Source of the DNA: Schizophyllum amplum
Lineage: Eukaryota > Basidiomycota > Agaricomycetes > Agaricales > Schizophyllaceae
Length of the DNA: 27,677 nucleotides
Reading direction: 5' to 3'
Assembly (NCBI GenBank): GCA_007026445.1
Contig: VDMD01000229.1
Location: 1 to 27,677 of the forward strand
Below, piece after piece: positions 1 through 10,305 of the stretch. Under the pieces are notes generated by a model that was given only the letters and a program-made list of their open reading frames with translations, had not been told where the DNA came from and did not search any database. How positions within the stretch are numbered: the stretch's first letter is position 1; every line of letters begins with the position of its first letter. Made by a program: the position numbers and the translations under genes.

Positions 1-45
1 ATCCCTTTCCTTTCCGCGGCTGTCAATACACTGGGTTTCCTCCGC

Positions 46-125
46 CTGTCCATAGTTTGTTGAGAGGCCCCCTCCTCTATCCACAGGTCCCGTCCTCTGT
101 CCATAGGCCCCCCATCTGTCCATAG
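46..125. repeat. degenerate direct repeat, core CTGTCCATAG
   Basis: The core CTGTCCATAG occurs at 46-55, 97-106 and 116-125, with a diverged copy CTATCCACAG at 77-86. Copies are followed by C-rich spacers (GGCCCCC-like), giving a period of about 20 nt over the last three. It looks like a small diverging minisatellite; no function can be assigned. Confidence 0.6.
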
Positions 126-634
126 GCCTCCTCCCCCTCCGGCTGTACATATTACGACCCTCCATCATCGGACACCAGCATGCTCTCCCAAGCAGTTGCG
201 CACATAGTTGCAGTAGTACTCTACATGACCGTCAGCAGTCAATTCCTGTCTTTAACTCTTACACTCGCACCTACTTATTATCGGGAGTCCCAGTAGACTT
301 CCCAGGCAGTCGAAATCCCAGGGCTGTCGCTCTATAACGCGTATAGCAACAATTTGTACATATAGCAACCTGGAATGCGCAAAATGGTCCAATGCCTTGC
401 CGACACCGATACCGAAGTGACTCTGGAGTCGAGCCGGATGACGAGCATCCACGCCCAGGGTCAGCCGTCCCACAAGGCTCCAAGTCCCTTGCAAGGCCAC
501 GACTTCAAACTTTGTACTTTACTCCATACATATCCAGTTCCAAAGGGCGTGCGCGTTCTTATTCCGTATCCTTATTTACACAGCAGAGCGGAGCGGATTA
601 GCGAGCACTGTGTATGCCGCATTGCCAGTCGAGG

Positions 635-685
635 CGACGACATATGTAGTCGGGACGGGGACGACGACATATATGTAGTCGAGAC
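635..685. repeat. two-copy direct repeat, GACGACATATGTAGTCGRGAC
   Basis: Two adjacent copies, at 635-655 and about 663-685. The second has an extra AT in the central ATAT. Each unit has partial dyad symmetry (GAC...GTC) around the AT-rich centre. Confidence 0.55.
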
Positions 686-830
686 GACGTGAAGTAGGTC
701 CCGACGTGAAAGTAAAATAATAGGGATGCAGATGCGTAGAGGATGTGTGACAGGGATCCAACACAGTACAATTGAAGATGAAGGGTATCCGACGTGAATA
801 AAATGAGAAAAGGAGGTGGCGGTAGATGGG

Positions 831-868
831 GAAGGAGGCTGTAAGTGTGACAGGAGGCTGTAAGTGCG
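831..868. repeat. two-copy direct repeat, GGAGGCTGTAAGTG
   Basis: GGAGGCTGTAAGTG occurs at about 834-847 and again at about 853-866, a period of 19 nt. It is part of the general minisatellite character of this tract. Confidence 0.5.
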
Positions 869-984
869 GAAGGAGGCGGGGGCCTGTCAGTACGTAAGCT
901 GGACGAGGATGGTGGGGATGGGGGGTAAGTGAGATGGGTAATGGGCAAACGGTTCTGGTAAAGAGCGGACGGGACGGGGATCCC

Positions 985-1025
985 AAGTAGACAGGGACCG
1001 GTAGCCCGAGTAGACAGGGACCAGA
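985..1025. repeat. two-copy direct repeat, AGTAGACAGGGACC
   Basis: AGTAGACAGGGACC appears at about 986-999 and 1010-1023, a period of 24 nt, separated by a GC-rich spacer. Confidence 0.55.
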
Positions 1026-1222
1026 ATCCCAAGGATGCTGGGGTAATGGGTAGTGGGTTGTAGAAAATATGTTTCTCTTCCCTATGCAAGCATGCAAGCG
1101 GTCGCCGATTATCAACGACCAACAGCGACTCGGAGAACCAGCGACTCCGAAGGCCAACGACGACTCGGGGCACCAAATACTCCGAAAATCGACAATGACT
1201 CGCAATCAAGATAATGATTGAT

Positions 1223-2540
1223 CTACAGTCTCCGCTTCAGATGCTCCCTTGCCCTGCGGTGGACGTGCAGGTCCTTGCCCCGTATAGGCTTGGGCGTGCT
1301 TAGGACATTGGCGCCGGTGGCCATGGCTCGTCTGTCGACCGTGTACGTGGGGGTGACGCGGATGCTGCTTTGAAGGCTGGAAATGCCGTCGCCGGAGCCA
1401 GTGTTCATCTCGTTGGCAGAACCGCCGATGGCCTTTGGCTGGTCCTGGGTCGTCGAGTTGTGCGAGACGTACAAGCCGAGGCCGATACCGCCCGCGGCGC
1501 ACTAGATAACGAGTCAGGATGGGTGGAAATTGGGCAGAAGTTAGGGACGTACAATGAGCAGAATGATACCAATGATAAAGACCCAGCGGCTGAGGCTGCT
1601 CGTGCCGTTATTGGTCTTCTTGAGCCATGAGCTGGAGAATATCGTGAGTTTTACGTGAGGATACTGCGAGTGTGCACGTACCTCTCCTTCTCACCGGGGC
1701 GCTTGGAGCCCTCCTCCTTGATGACCATGCTGAAACGTCTCCAGAAGTCATCGCCCTGTTGCCCACGGCGGGGGATCAACACATCCTCCTTGTCTGACCG
1801 CATGATCTCATGCTTCTCCTCGGCGGCGAACTTGACGTCGGCAGCGCGCGGGCGGGCAAAGACAGGAGTGATGGGCGTCATGGGCGGTTGGAGAGGATGA
1901 GGAGAAGCGGGGACCGGAGTGCCGGCGTAAGGGGTTGCGAAGGGGTTGGAGACGGCGTTGGCAGACTGCGGCATCTGCACGCGGAGAGGAGCGGTGCCGC
2001 CGTTGGGCTGGCGTCCATCTGGCGTAGCGGCGGCCTCCGGGCGGGCGAGGTTGAGCTGCGCGATGGGGGCTGCGTACCCGGGGCGCGGGGCCGCGATGTA
2101 CTGGGGCGGCGGGGGCTCGTCACCGTCGTGAGCGCGGTTGACGCCCGCTGCAGCGGCAAGGGTAGCGTTCTTGCCAGAGGGCGCAGGGTTTGGCATTCCC
2201 CTCGGACCGGGCTGCATGTGGGGGTCCATGGGCCTGGCGGATGAGTATTCGTCGTCGCTGTCGTCGTCGTCCATCGAACCGTTCATGAAGCCCATCCCGA
2301 GCGCGTCTATGCCCGAGTTGCGACCCCGGCCGTCTTTCTCGCCGATGTAGTTGTCGTATCTGAGGGCGGATTAGCGGCGGCCGAAGGGCCGATGCGACGG
2401 AAGACGCACACGTCGTAAGCAGAGGTGCGCGCGTTAGGGTTGGCGGCCGGGGCGAGCTGGCGGCGGGTCTGGGGCGCGCCGGAGGCGTAGTCCGAGTCGG
2501 GGAGGTCTGTCGCGAAGGGCGGCTTGGATGCGAGAGGCAT
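1223..2540 (-). CDS. single-pass membrane protein of unknown function
   Basis: Not recognised as a named family. Four exons join in frame: 2540-2410, 2359-1682, 1631-1553 and 1501-1223, giving 388 residues; the three introns are 50, 50 and 51 nt with GT/AG ends. The first ATG, preceded by GCC, opens the frame. Residues 1 to about 230 are Pro/Ala-rich and low in complexity, with an acidic DDDDSDDE patch. A more conserved-looking segment (FWRRFSMVIKEE) follows at about 250-262. A hydrophobic helix lies at about 286-308 (begins RWVFIIGIILLI, then Gly-rich), with a positively charged tail of about 80 residues. This suggests a type I/II single-span protein with a disordered N-terminal arm; topology is inferred. 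The uninterrupted frame across all junctions supports a real gene. It is followed by the gene-free tract and transcribed away from the carrier gene's 3' end. Confidence 0.75.
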
Positions 2541-3147
2541 GGCGGGAACAGAAAGAATGTGGGGGAATAAGGAATGTAACCAGCTGGGTTTCTATAAAGC
2601 CAATGTAGAAATTGGCGAGTGGGATAGCAAAAAAGCTGTCGACGCTGGTAGATCGACTGCCCGGGATGTCGTCGCTGGTCAGCAGCGGTGGTGGAGGTCA
2701 AGGTCGAGGAAAAGAAGCAGACCTAATCAAATCAAACGCAGGTCACACGCTGCCCGGACGACGGCCGGCAACGTCCATCGCGCTCCGCATCGGATCACTG
2801 ATTCTCACGTCGCGCCCACAACTCGAGTGAGGGTCGACAACGCGGCTGTTGTTCTGTATATGCTCTAGTTTCATTGCCATCCTTCTAGATATCCTTCTCC
2901 CATCACACGTAGTACTGTTCCAGTGATACAATATGCCTGCTAAAGCGAGATATAGTATGAACTGTCGAAGCCACCACTGGACGTGATCAAACAATGAACC
3001 GCGCATTTCAAGGAAGCGCTTCATAGGGTCCATTGATACATCTGCTACTTATAAAGAGAACTGTACATGTCTATGCGTACAAAGTCAGAGTGCATGAGTC
3101 CGCGTGGTGTCGGTGTCAACCTCTATCAAGGCTTCATCCGACATCAT
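2541..3147. other. intergenic, no gene seen
   Basis: This stretch lies between the 3' end of the phosphate carrier and the start of the membrane-protein gene, both on the minus strand. It should hold the promoter and 5' leader of the latter. Short open frames show no family resemblance. I see no repeat or RNA gene. Confidence 0.5.
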
Positions 3148-4542
3148 CTATATGGCCTTGTGAATCTCAATGCCACGGGGAGCACCGAGCGCTATGACCT
3201 TCATCAGCTACCAGACATTTAAAGTTCGGGAGAACGCTGACCTGTCTTGAATGCATCGTACATCAAGAATTGCGAGGACACCAAGCCCGCGGTCATGATC
3301 ATACGCGGTCCCAACCCAGCGAACAGGCCCCGGAAGCCCGCCTCCTTCCCTAGCACATACGGGCGATTGGGGCATGGATCCTGTCGGCCCGGGACCTTGG
3401 TTTGATTTGACTGAGCAGCGTATCGGCGGGCTGGGGGGCGTTGTTAGACCAAAACACATAGGAAGATATAACATACCTGGCTGAGGATGGCAGCCGCAAA
3501 ACCGGCAATGATACCACAGGAAGAGAAATGCCGAACTTCGACGTATTGGACAAGGTGCGCTGGGGTATCCTCGGACCATAGCGCGATTGACTGTTTCGTG
3601 ACAGAACTCGTTCACGGTGAATTGGCCGATTGCGTAGGGGATCTGTCTGTGAGATTTTTTGAGTTCGTACTTCTTCCTTCGGGCTTGAAAATGTAACGGA
3701 AAGACGCACTTGCAAACAAATCGGCCAGAAAATCCCTGCCGTAAAGCTCACGGACACCGCCCTCGCGTGCGAGACGGGGGCAAAGCCCGTCGCGTGAGCC
3801 CGGTCGCGTAGCCACGCTGCGATACGAGGCGTATACGCGTCGCCCTCCAGCGGCGGTCAGCAGAATATCCGCGAAAAATCTGGGCCACAATATTAGCCCC
3901 CTCCGCATACGCATTGATAGTTTACGTTCGAAAGGCACTCACTCCGGCCAAATACTGGACGCCCCGAGATAATATATCGCCGTACCGTATATTTGACCGC
4001 CGTCTCCTGAGATCGCCCCGCAATCTGCACGAACCGCTTTTTCCAAAACTCGTATCCGGCGAACTTGGCACCGCCCTGGGCGAGGTAGCCGACGGCGGTC
4101 GGCCCAAAGCCGGTCAAGAGCGCCGACGCGCCCTCGTTGGCGATGAGGTTGCGCGTGCCGGAGACGAAGCCGTGGCCCTTGAAGGCCGGGTCGACCTGTA
4201 TTCGCGTCTTCACGACGTCGATGGCTGTAGAACGCGTGTCAGCGACGCGATTTATAGACCGCGCAGATCAGTACTTACGCGTCATGGCGCCGTGGCTGAG
4301 GCTGCAGACAGGGAAGTCAGCATACCAGAAAGAGCGGCCAGCATACAGCCATCCTGCGTCGGGTGGCAGTAGAACTCACGTGCAGCATAGCGCACCTGTA
4401 GATGACGCAGCGCGGTCAGCTGTAGCTCGGCGCGTGAGAGCCTGTAGAAGGGCGCACCAGCAAGGAAGAAGCTCGTGTACTCTTTGCTACCGAAGTTGGG
4501 AACCACGAATGGATGGCTTTCGGGCTTCAACAAGTTCGACAT
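3148..4542 (-). CDS. mitochondrial phosphate carrier; second half frame-broken
   Basis: Mitochondrial carrier family (SLC25), phosphate-carrier branch (yeast Mir1, human SLC25A3), which imports phosphate with protons across the inner membrane. The first exons join cleanly: 4542-4458, 4395-4380 (16 nt), 4301-4279 (23 nt), then from 4224. They give LAGALCCTLSHGAMTPIDVV, which contains the carrier signature PIDVVKTRIQ, followed by a second family-typical block ending QETAVKYT (about 4224-3970). After about 3970 family sequence is still readable (FFADILLT, EATRIRLVSQRGYATG, LAREGG, IPYAIGQFTVNEFCHETV, GIIAGFAAAILSQ, PADTLLSQI, MIMTAGLVSSQFLMYDAFKT, LGAPRGIEIHKAI then stop) but in constantly changing frames. 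It is separated by at least ten 1-2 nt indels, mostly insertions. Plausible introns persist there, near 3948-3880, 3710-3648, 3477-3432 and 3241-3192. The identity is secure; whether the gene is a pseudogene or a sequence artefact is open. Confidence 0.85.
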
Positions 4543-5289
4543 GGCGAGCGTCTACCGTGTAGCAAGGGGCAGTTTAGCAATGGACAACCGCGTCCAGCTA
4601 AAATGGGGGAGGATGGGAGTGAGAGGCAAAGTGTCCGACAGACGCCATCCACGACATATATGCTATCGCGCGCCCGACTCGGGCGACAACGATGTCATCG
4701 GTGCGTTCGTCATTTGGCTGATCGGCAGATGCCGGGGTCGATGTTCAGTCAAATATAGGCAGACAGTGCGAGCCTCCGACACCGACCGACGTCGTACTGA
4801 GCCAGGAGGGAACGGGAGAACGGGTCTCGCAGAAGAATGAGTTGAGCCCCACCGCTGCAATACATCTTTCTGTAAGTCGGCGCCCAATCGGCGCCGATGT
4901 CACCTTGCTGAGCACCGTCCCGGTCGTGTGCACTCCGGTAGATTCCACGGGAAGGATACAATAGGTACAACATCGATAAAAATTAGTGGGGAGTGTTCAG
5001 TGTGCGCATGCAATACTTAGGGGCATTGATATGTTCGTAGTGGAAACCCGCCTCCAACCGTTTGGACAGACGACCTGCCTCCAGCCAGACGATAATGTTA
5101 TTTACAACAGAGTCCGCGAGGGCTTATCCTGCATTTTTTGCGTATGCGTGTCCTGGGATGTGTGTCGAGATATCTGCGAACGGAAACAATGAGAAAATTC
5201 AGCGTTGGAGAAAGTTAAAGTCACGTACCACCGAGACACGCACGTCCAGTGTGCGCACGAGCGGGCCGCAACGCGTCCGAGCGTCCCAC
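4543..5289. other. intergenic, no gene seen
   Basis: This lies between the 3' end of the minus-strand F-box gene and the start of the phosphate carrier, also on the minus strand. It should contain the carrier promoter. Open frames on both strands overlap one another and resemble no family. Confidence 0.5.
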
Positions 5290-7115
5290 CTACTCATTGT
5301 TCACTCTTTCCAAGACGATCTGCTTCTCGCCTGCCCCATCCATGTTGATCGAGAACTCGTACACTACCTTCGAGTCCTCCACATCCCGCTCCGCGATCTC
5401 GTTCTCGTCAATCGACTGCACTGCCAAAATGCCATCGCTCGTCACCCGCGCCGTCAACGTCGTCAGGTCGTGCATCGCCAGCACCAGATCCGCCTCCATC
5501 TCGTCCATCAGCAGGTGCGCCGGGTATATCTCTTGCACCTGCCGGTTGTCGACGTGCTCGCGCATGTGGCACTCGCCGCAGTACACGCACGGGTCGACCT
5601 TGAGGAGGTTTGCGCAGTGTATACGCAGCGTCAACGCGCGCAGGTGGCCAAAGAGGGCGAGCTCGCGCGCATATTTTGGCTGTCCGGGGTGAGAAGAACG
5701 AACGCGAAATCAGGTAAGCAGTAAAATGCGTACAAGGGGAGGCAATATTGGTATGTCCAGGCTTGTGAGATCGGGGAAGGAAGTGGCGAGGGCTTCGAGA
5801 TCTTTTGGAGACAATCCCTTCTGCAGGTGTTGCTTCATCTTCTTGACGCGGGGGAAGACGTGCACGTTGCGTAGGCTGGGCGTCGGCGCGAAGAGCAGGT
5901 CTGGTGTGGTGGCAATGCCGAGGTCGTCCCGCAATACTGTGAGCTCCTGGAGTGTACTTTGTGGTCCTAGAAAATTCCGGCAGAGCCGTTCATAGCCGCA
6001 GAACGAGCGCAGGTGGGGGAGTGCCAGAGCGAGATCGTCCGCCAGCTTCGTTTCCATGCATAACTGGAGGCGTTGGAGTGTTGGATGTGCTTTGATGAAG
6101 GGGCTGGGGTCCGCGGTCGGATAGGCCCCAGGTAGAGGTCCGTGAGAGACGTGCAGATCCAGGGACTGTAGTAAGGGTAATCGAAGCGCATATATCGTCG
6201 CGAGCAGCTGTTCAAACGAGCCCGGGCAGCACGGGCGCGTAGAGTCCAGGGTGGGGGAGTAGACATCGGACTTGAATGATAATCGCAGAGAGTGTAGGAG
6301 TTTGCATGCATGGGGCAAGTCCGTTATTGCGTGCATCAAAGGCGACCAATCGTATCCGCGGCCTGTCGGAGAAAGCATGATCAGCGTCCGCGCGGAAGCA
6401 CCATGCAAAAGCGCAACACGCACCGTTGCACACTTTGTACTCGATAGTCAGTTTCTCCAGGCCGGGATTGAGGAATATCTGCAGCCGATGAGCGTGTGCG
6501 TCTCCGATCGCTGACGCATACACGCACCCTCATGTTAGACTTGGGCGGTGCGTTAAACATCCGCCAGGCGAATCGGAGCGAGATCTCTTTTAGACAAGGA
6601 AATGCATCGGGGTCCTGCAGTAGCTGCGCGACATTTGGGGGCACCTCGCGGATGTCCCATGTGAGGGCGCGCAGCCGAGAGCCGAGGGACCGGTCGCCGA
6701 CGAGGGAGGTGTTCTTGAGCGTCGTTTCGATCGGACGTGTAGATGTGAGGTGGATGGTGTTGAGGAAGAGATCCCGGACGAGGGAGGCGGGATGGGGGCC
6801 GAGGCTCGCCCTTCCGCGCCGCGAGGAGAGTGTGCGGAGGAGAGCGGGGCAGACGCTGTCATGCTCGGTGAGGAGGGACTTGTAGAGGACGGGGTTGAAG
6901 AGGAAGTAGAACGTCTTGGAGGATAAACAAAGCCGGTAGACGGCCGAGCGCGTACACCAAGAGGCGAGCTCTGTCCACAGTTCGACGGGGAGCCTTCGTG
7001 CGACGTGGTCGGCCGGTGCCGTCCAGCTCGGCGGCTGTCTGCGCTTCCGTCAGCTTGCATATATGCGCATATGTTCGTATTTTTTCACCGCGGACACTCG
7101 TCTTCTTTTCGCCAT
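5290..7115 (-). CDS. F-box protein with C-terminal Cys-rich motif
   Basis: Likely substrate receptor of an SCF ubiquitin ligase. Five exons join in frame with no indel: 7115-7089, 7034-6528, 6478-6424, 6362-5734 and 5679-5290, giving 535 residues; introns are 54, 49, 61 and 54 nt. The start is MAKRRRVSA in good context. The first intron uses a CTGAC branch site and the AG at 7036-7035; an AG four bases upstream would break the frame. The F-box begins at about residue 23 (RLPVELWTELASWC) and runs to about 65 (LFNPVLYKSLL). The middle holds LRR-like repeats (LLHSLRLSF, LLQSLDLHV, TLQRLQL). The last exon carries C437-x2-C440-x2-C443-H444 and H448, a possible small metal site, then a Glu/Asp-rich tail that is otherwise beta-like. 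It is head to head with the TPR/F-box gene. The target is unknown. Confidence 0.8.
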
Positions 7116-7412
7116 GGGTTGCAGTCGCGGCGTACAATGACAGACGGTCAAAACGAAAGAAATCGCTACCGCTGTCACGCTTTGTTGGTTGGACGATACT
7201 TGATCCGGCCCGAGCATCCCGACAATCACTCAATCTCGTCACACGCTGTGACGGTCAATAGACGCGCCTTGTCACATGCGCGCTTCTCGGCGCGCGCCAC
7301 GACATACTCAGCCTTCCAGCGCATCTCTCGTGCACTTCTGGACGCGTGTAACAGCTGGCAAAGAACATACAGACGCTAGTACGGAAACTACGGACTTTGC
7401 TGGTTCGCCGAC
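7116..7412. promoter_or_regulatory. shared divergent promoter region between two F-box genes
   Basis: The 297 nt between start codons at 7115 (minus) and 7413 (plus) must serve both genes. There is no open frame of note that is not an extension of the neighbours. I could not identify a clear TATA box or named operator. The assignment rests on geometry. Confidence 0.5.
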
Positions 7413-9313
7413 ATGTCATGGGAATTGCTCCGCAAGGATGGAATTCAACAGTACAAGAAACGCAAGTACGCCCGAGGCAGCAGTCCTCTTCACCAAGGTA
7501 GATCAAACCGCAGGTACCTCAATGCTCAATCTGACTCGCCTCAGGCTATTGAACAGGGCGGACAGAAAGAGTACACGTTATACGACGCTCGCGCCGCCAC
7601 CAATGAGCAGCTCGGCGACATCAAGCATGGCCTTCTCGACGCGAAGCAAGTCATAGACCTTGCGCCCGCGCAATGGCAGGGCTACTGCCGCGCCGCCCGC
7701 CTCTTCTTCCGTGCTAACCGCTTCGAAGAGGCTGCCAAAATGGCCGACCGAGCCATCGCCCGCCTCTCCGTCGGCGACACCTCCCGACGCGTCGAAATGG
7801 TTAACCTCAAGCAATCCGCTCTCGACGAGCGCCGCCGCACTCAGGACCACACCGCCCGGCTTCCGGTGGAGCTTCTTGGCGAGGTCTTCCGCTTTGTCGT
7901 CGACGCGGACTTTGCCTTGTTGCTCCCGATATTGACAGTCTGCACTCGCTGGCGCGGCGTGGCAGAGGCGAACCCATCTCTCTGGACGGTGCTCCGCCTG
8001 GATAACCGCAAGCCAACGTGGAAACTGAAGCGCTGGATCACCCGGTCGCGCAACCGTATCCGCGAGCTGCGCTTCGGCCCCGCCCTGGGGAATAAACTGG
8101 ACTGGTCGTTTGATGCCCTCGCAGACCTCGACTGGGAGCGCATGCGCATCCTGCGCATTGCGTGCTGGCGTGCGGTGACATTCCTAGAGCGCATCGGCCG
8201 CTCGCACATCCTCGCCAATCTCCTCGAACTCGAGGTCATCGATGAGACCCCTCCGCGTACTGCAGCGGGCTCCTTGCTAACGAAGCCTCGTCTCTTCGCA
8301 GTCTGAAGCTCCGGAGCCTCGCTATACCACAATCTTTAGAAGACGGCCTGCGGGCCCTCCGCGGGCTCGAGCATCTGCATCTGGATAGCCCCATCTCACC
8401 GGTCCATATCCTTCCCGATATGTGCGACTCCGCGCTCCAGACGTTGGTTGTCGAGTGTGCGATGCGGCCACTAACAAATCTGCCGCTGCCTGATGAAGGC
8501 AGTGTCCGCGTATTGCCTGCACTGACGCGCCTGGAGCTCGCAGGACCCGTGGGAATAGACTGGCTGATTCGCGCCTTGGACATACGTGCTGTTCAGCGGC
8601 TGTCTATCACGCGGGAGGTCGTAGAACTCACAGTCCCACTGTTCCACCTTGCGTCTCTCTCGTCAGCCTCATTGAAGCTGACGCACATAGCCATTGACCG
8701 CTGCTCGTTCGCTGCTCCCGCCTTGGTCCACCTGCTCGCCGTGTCGCCGTCGTTGCAATCCCTCGAGCTCAGGAGCATCGCGGACGTAGCAAACACCGTG
8801 CTTGAGCACCTCGAGGCGCCGCGCCCTGGGAAACGCACGCGTTCAGATCGGCTAATATGCCCGAAGCTGCGGCGCGTCGTTGTGGTGAACTGCCCAGATG
8901 TCAAGACGGGGCCGGTGCTGAGGATGGTGGGGTCGCGATTGCCGAGGGGCACTGCTACTTCCGGTGCGCAAACGCCTGGCGACACAGTGGTGCAGGCTGC
9001 TAGCGGCTCGTTGCCACAAACTCCCAGCAACGCGCTCGCACGGAAAATCAGCGATTCACTCGCACGGGCCTCCAGCAACTCGCTCGCACAAGCTCCGAGG
9101 GACTTCAGAACAAAGGAGCCTTCGTCAGAAGGAGGAGAAGCCGGACAAGAGTCTGAGGGCGACGTTGCAGAGCCGGTCGTGGAGAAGATCAGGGAGCTCG
9201 TCTTGGACGGGTGTCCGGAGATTGAGGCGGAGCACCTACCGTGGCTCAAGGAGCGCGTACGGCACGTGAGCTGCGTGTACATGTTGAAGAAGGTGGCGGC
9301 GTGGAAGCGATAG
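7413..9313 (+). CDS. TPR / F-box / leucine-rich-repeat protein (Dia2/Pof3-type)
   Basis: The order TPR, F-box, LRR matches budding yeast Dia2 and fission yeast Pof3, SCF subunits acting at replication forks; orthology is inferred because basidiomycetes have several such proteins. The N terminus begins MSWELLRKDGIQQYKK and has TPR-like helices (KEYTLYDARAATNEQL, YCRAARLFFRANRFEEAAK). The F-box runs from RLPVELLGEVF through TRWRGVAEANPSLWTVL, about 7857-7997. LRR-like segments follow to the stop at 9311-9313. The frame is disturbed. Near 7473 an extra C seems to shift EAAVLFTK out of frame, next to a 47-nt GT-AG candidate intron (7498-7544). Near 8235-8265 the frame moves twice before LLANEASSLRSLKLRSLAI continues to the end in one frame. 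Ser/Ala-rich degenerate repeats lie near 9026-9098. It shares its 5' region with the minus-strand F-box gene. Confidence 0.7.
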
Positions 9314-9470
9314 CGCGATGCCGGTGAGGGCTCCTACACATGATGTTGGCCCGTACTGCATATACTGCACACTGAAAACATCCGGCATCAATGAACGAAA
9401 ATTCTTACATTTGCTAGTAAACTGATAGCTCGGAAAACAGCTCGATACCTAGTCGCGACCCATCCCACAC

Positions 9471-10305
9471 CTATTCAATCTTCACCATCTTGCTGTGCCC
9501 ATACACAATGTCCGCGATCTCTGCGACTTTCCCGATGAGCGTGGAGAAGGGCGGCTTGCTGACTGTCTCCTTGTGCACCTGCGTCACAATGAGTCAGCGG
9601 CCATCTTCCCGTCTTCTTCCCCCTTTGAAGCAGATACTGGCCCTCCTCAGAATATGGAGCACGCACCTCCATGGCCTCCCAGCCACAAGTCATGGCGCAT
9701 ATGCTGGGCTCGTCGACGCTCGGCCCCCACTCACACGGCGCGTACGTCCCAGTGCCGGGTTTGTCCAATTCAGCCGCCACACCGCCCATGTCCGCCAAGG
9801 CCTTCGGCCGTCCTTTTCATCGCGTGGGAGAAGGACGACGAGCTCTGTAACGGGTGCTTCCAGGGATGGTTGCGGATATTCACCCGGCATGGAGAAGCCT
9901 CGGTGGGTGAGCGGTTTCCCGTCGACCATGACGCTTCTGAAAGCGGCGGCGACGCCGGTGTACGCTGGTGTGGACTTAGCTGTGCGGAGTTGGTCGAGGG
10001 ACTCCCAGACTGGAGCGCGAATGTATATAAGCGGGATGAGAAGCGCATGCGTGCACACCCACCGGCGATGAAGTATCCTGTCGTGTTATCCTCTATACGC
10101 AAGCCATGGTAGACTCTGGGACATACAAATAAGCATGAGCAAACTGCAGGAAGGTTGTCACGTACGCTAGACACCCATGCTTTGGGCCCTTCTCAGCCCA
10201 CTCAACGAGGGCAGGATTAACCGACGCAATACTGCCTCCTGCCTCGCGCATCTTGATGTACGCGTCGGTGGCGGTAAAGGAGGTAATTTGGAGAATGGCA
10301 GGCAT
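9471..10305 (-). CDS. ABM-like dimeric alpha/beta-barrel protein
   Basis: A small protein of about 214 residues resembling fungal antibiotic-biosynthesis-monooxygenase-like proteins, a fold of ferredoxin-type dimeric barrels. Family placement rests on overall pattern: an N-terminal strand MPAILQITSF, then VYHGLRIEDNTTGYFIAVWE, then a second, related half ending GHSKMVKIE. Exons are 10305-10166, 10115-10063, 10009-9667 and 9578-9471; introns are 50, 53 and 88 nt, all GT-AG and phase-consistent. Within exon 3, near 9800, the frame slips between PVTELVVLLPRDEKDG and ALADMGGVAAELDKPGTGTY, so one base is missing or two are added. Substrate unknown; many such proteins are not monooxygenases. It converges with the TPR/F-box gene, with 157 nt between stops. 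Confidence 0.6.

Larger units (their letters stand above)
1..1222. other. gene-free, minisatellite-rich tract
   Basis: No recognisable gene. The open frames here (the longest, about 200 codons, lie on the minus strand between 576 and 1209) have low-complexity translations rich in Pro, Ser, Leu and His and overlap one another in two frames, as expected from biased DNA. The stretch holds several small families of imperfect direct repeats, annotated separately at 46-125, 635-685, 831-868 and 985-1025, and a run of related CGACTC/CCAAC units around 1113-1165. It lies downstream of the membrane-protein gene at 1223-2540 and probably includes its 3' UTR. Confidence 0.6.

Noticed and set aside
576..1209. 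Two overlapping minus-strand frames of about 200 codons
   Set aside because: Both are low-complexity (Pro, Ser, Leu, His) and overlap in two frames over repeat-rich DNA; no domain and no splice continuity.
8253..8300. 45-nt GT-AG intron candidate (GTACTG to CGCAG) with a CTAAC branch site
   Set aside because: Splicing it leads straight into a stop, and the enclosed sequence encodes a good LRR segment in the downstream frame, so small indels explain the locus better.
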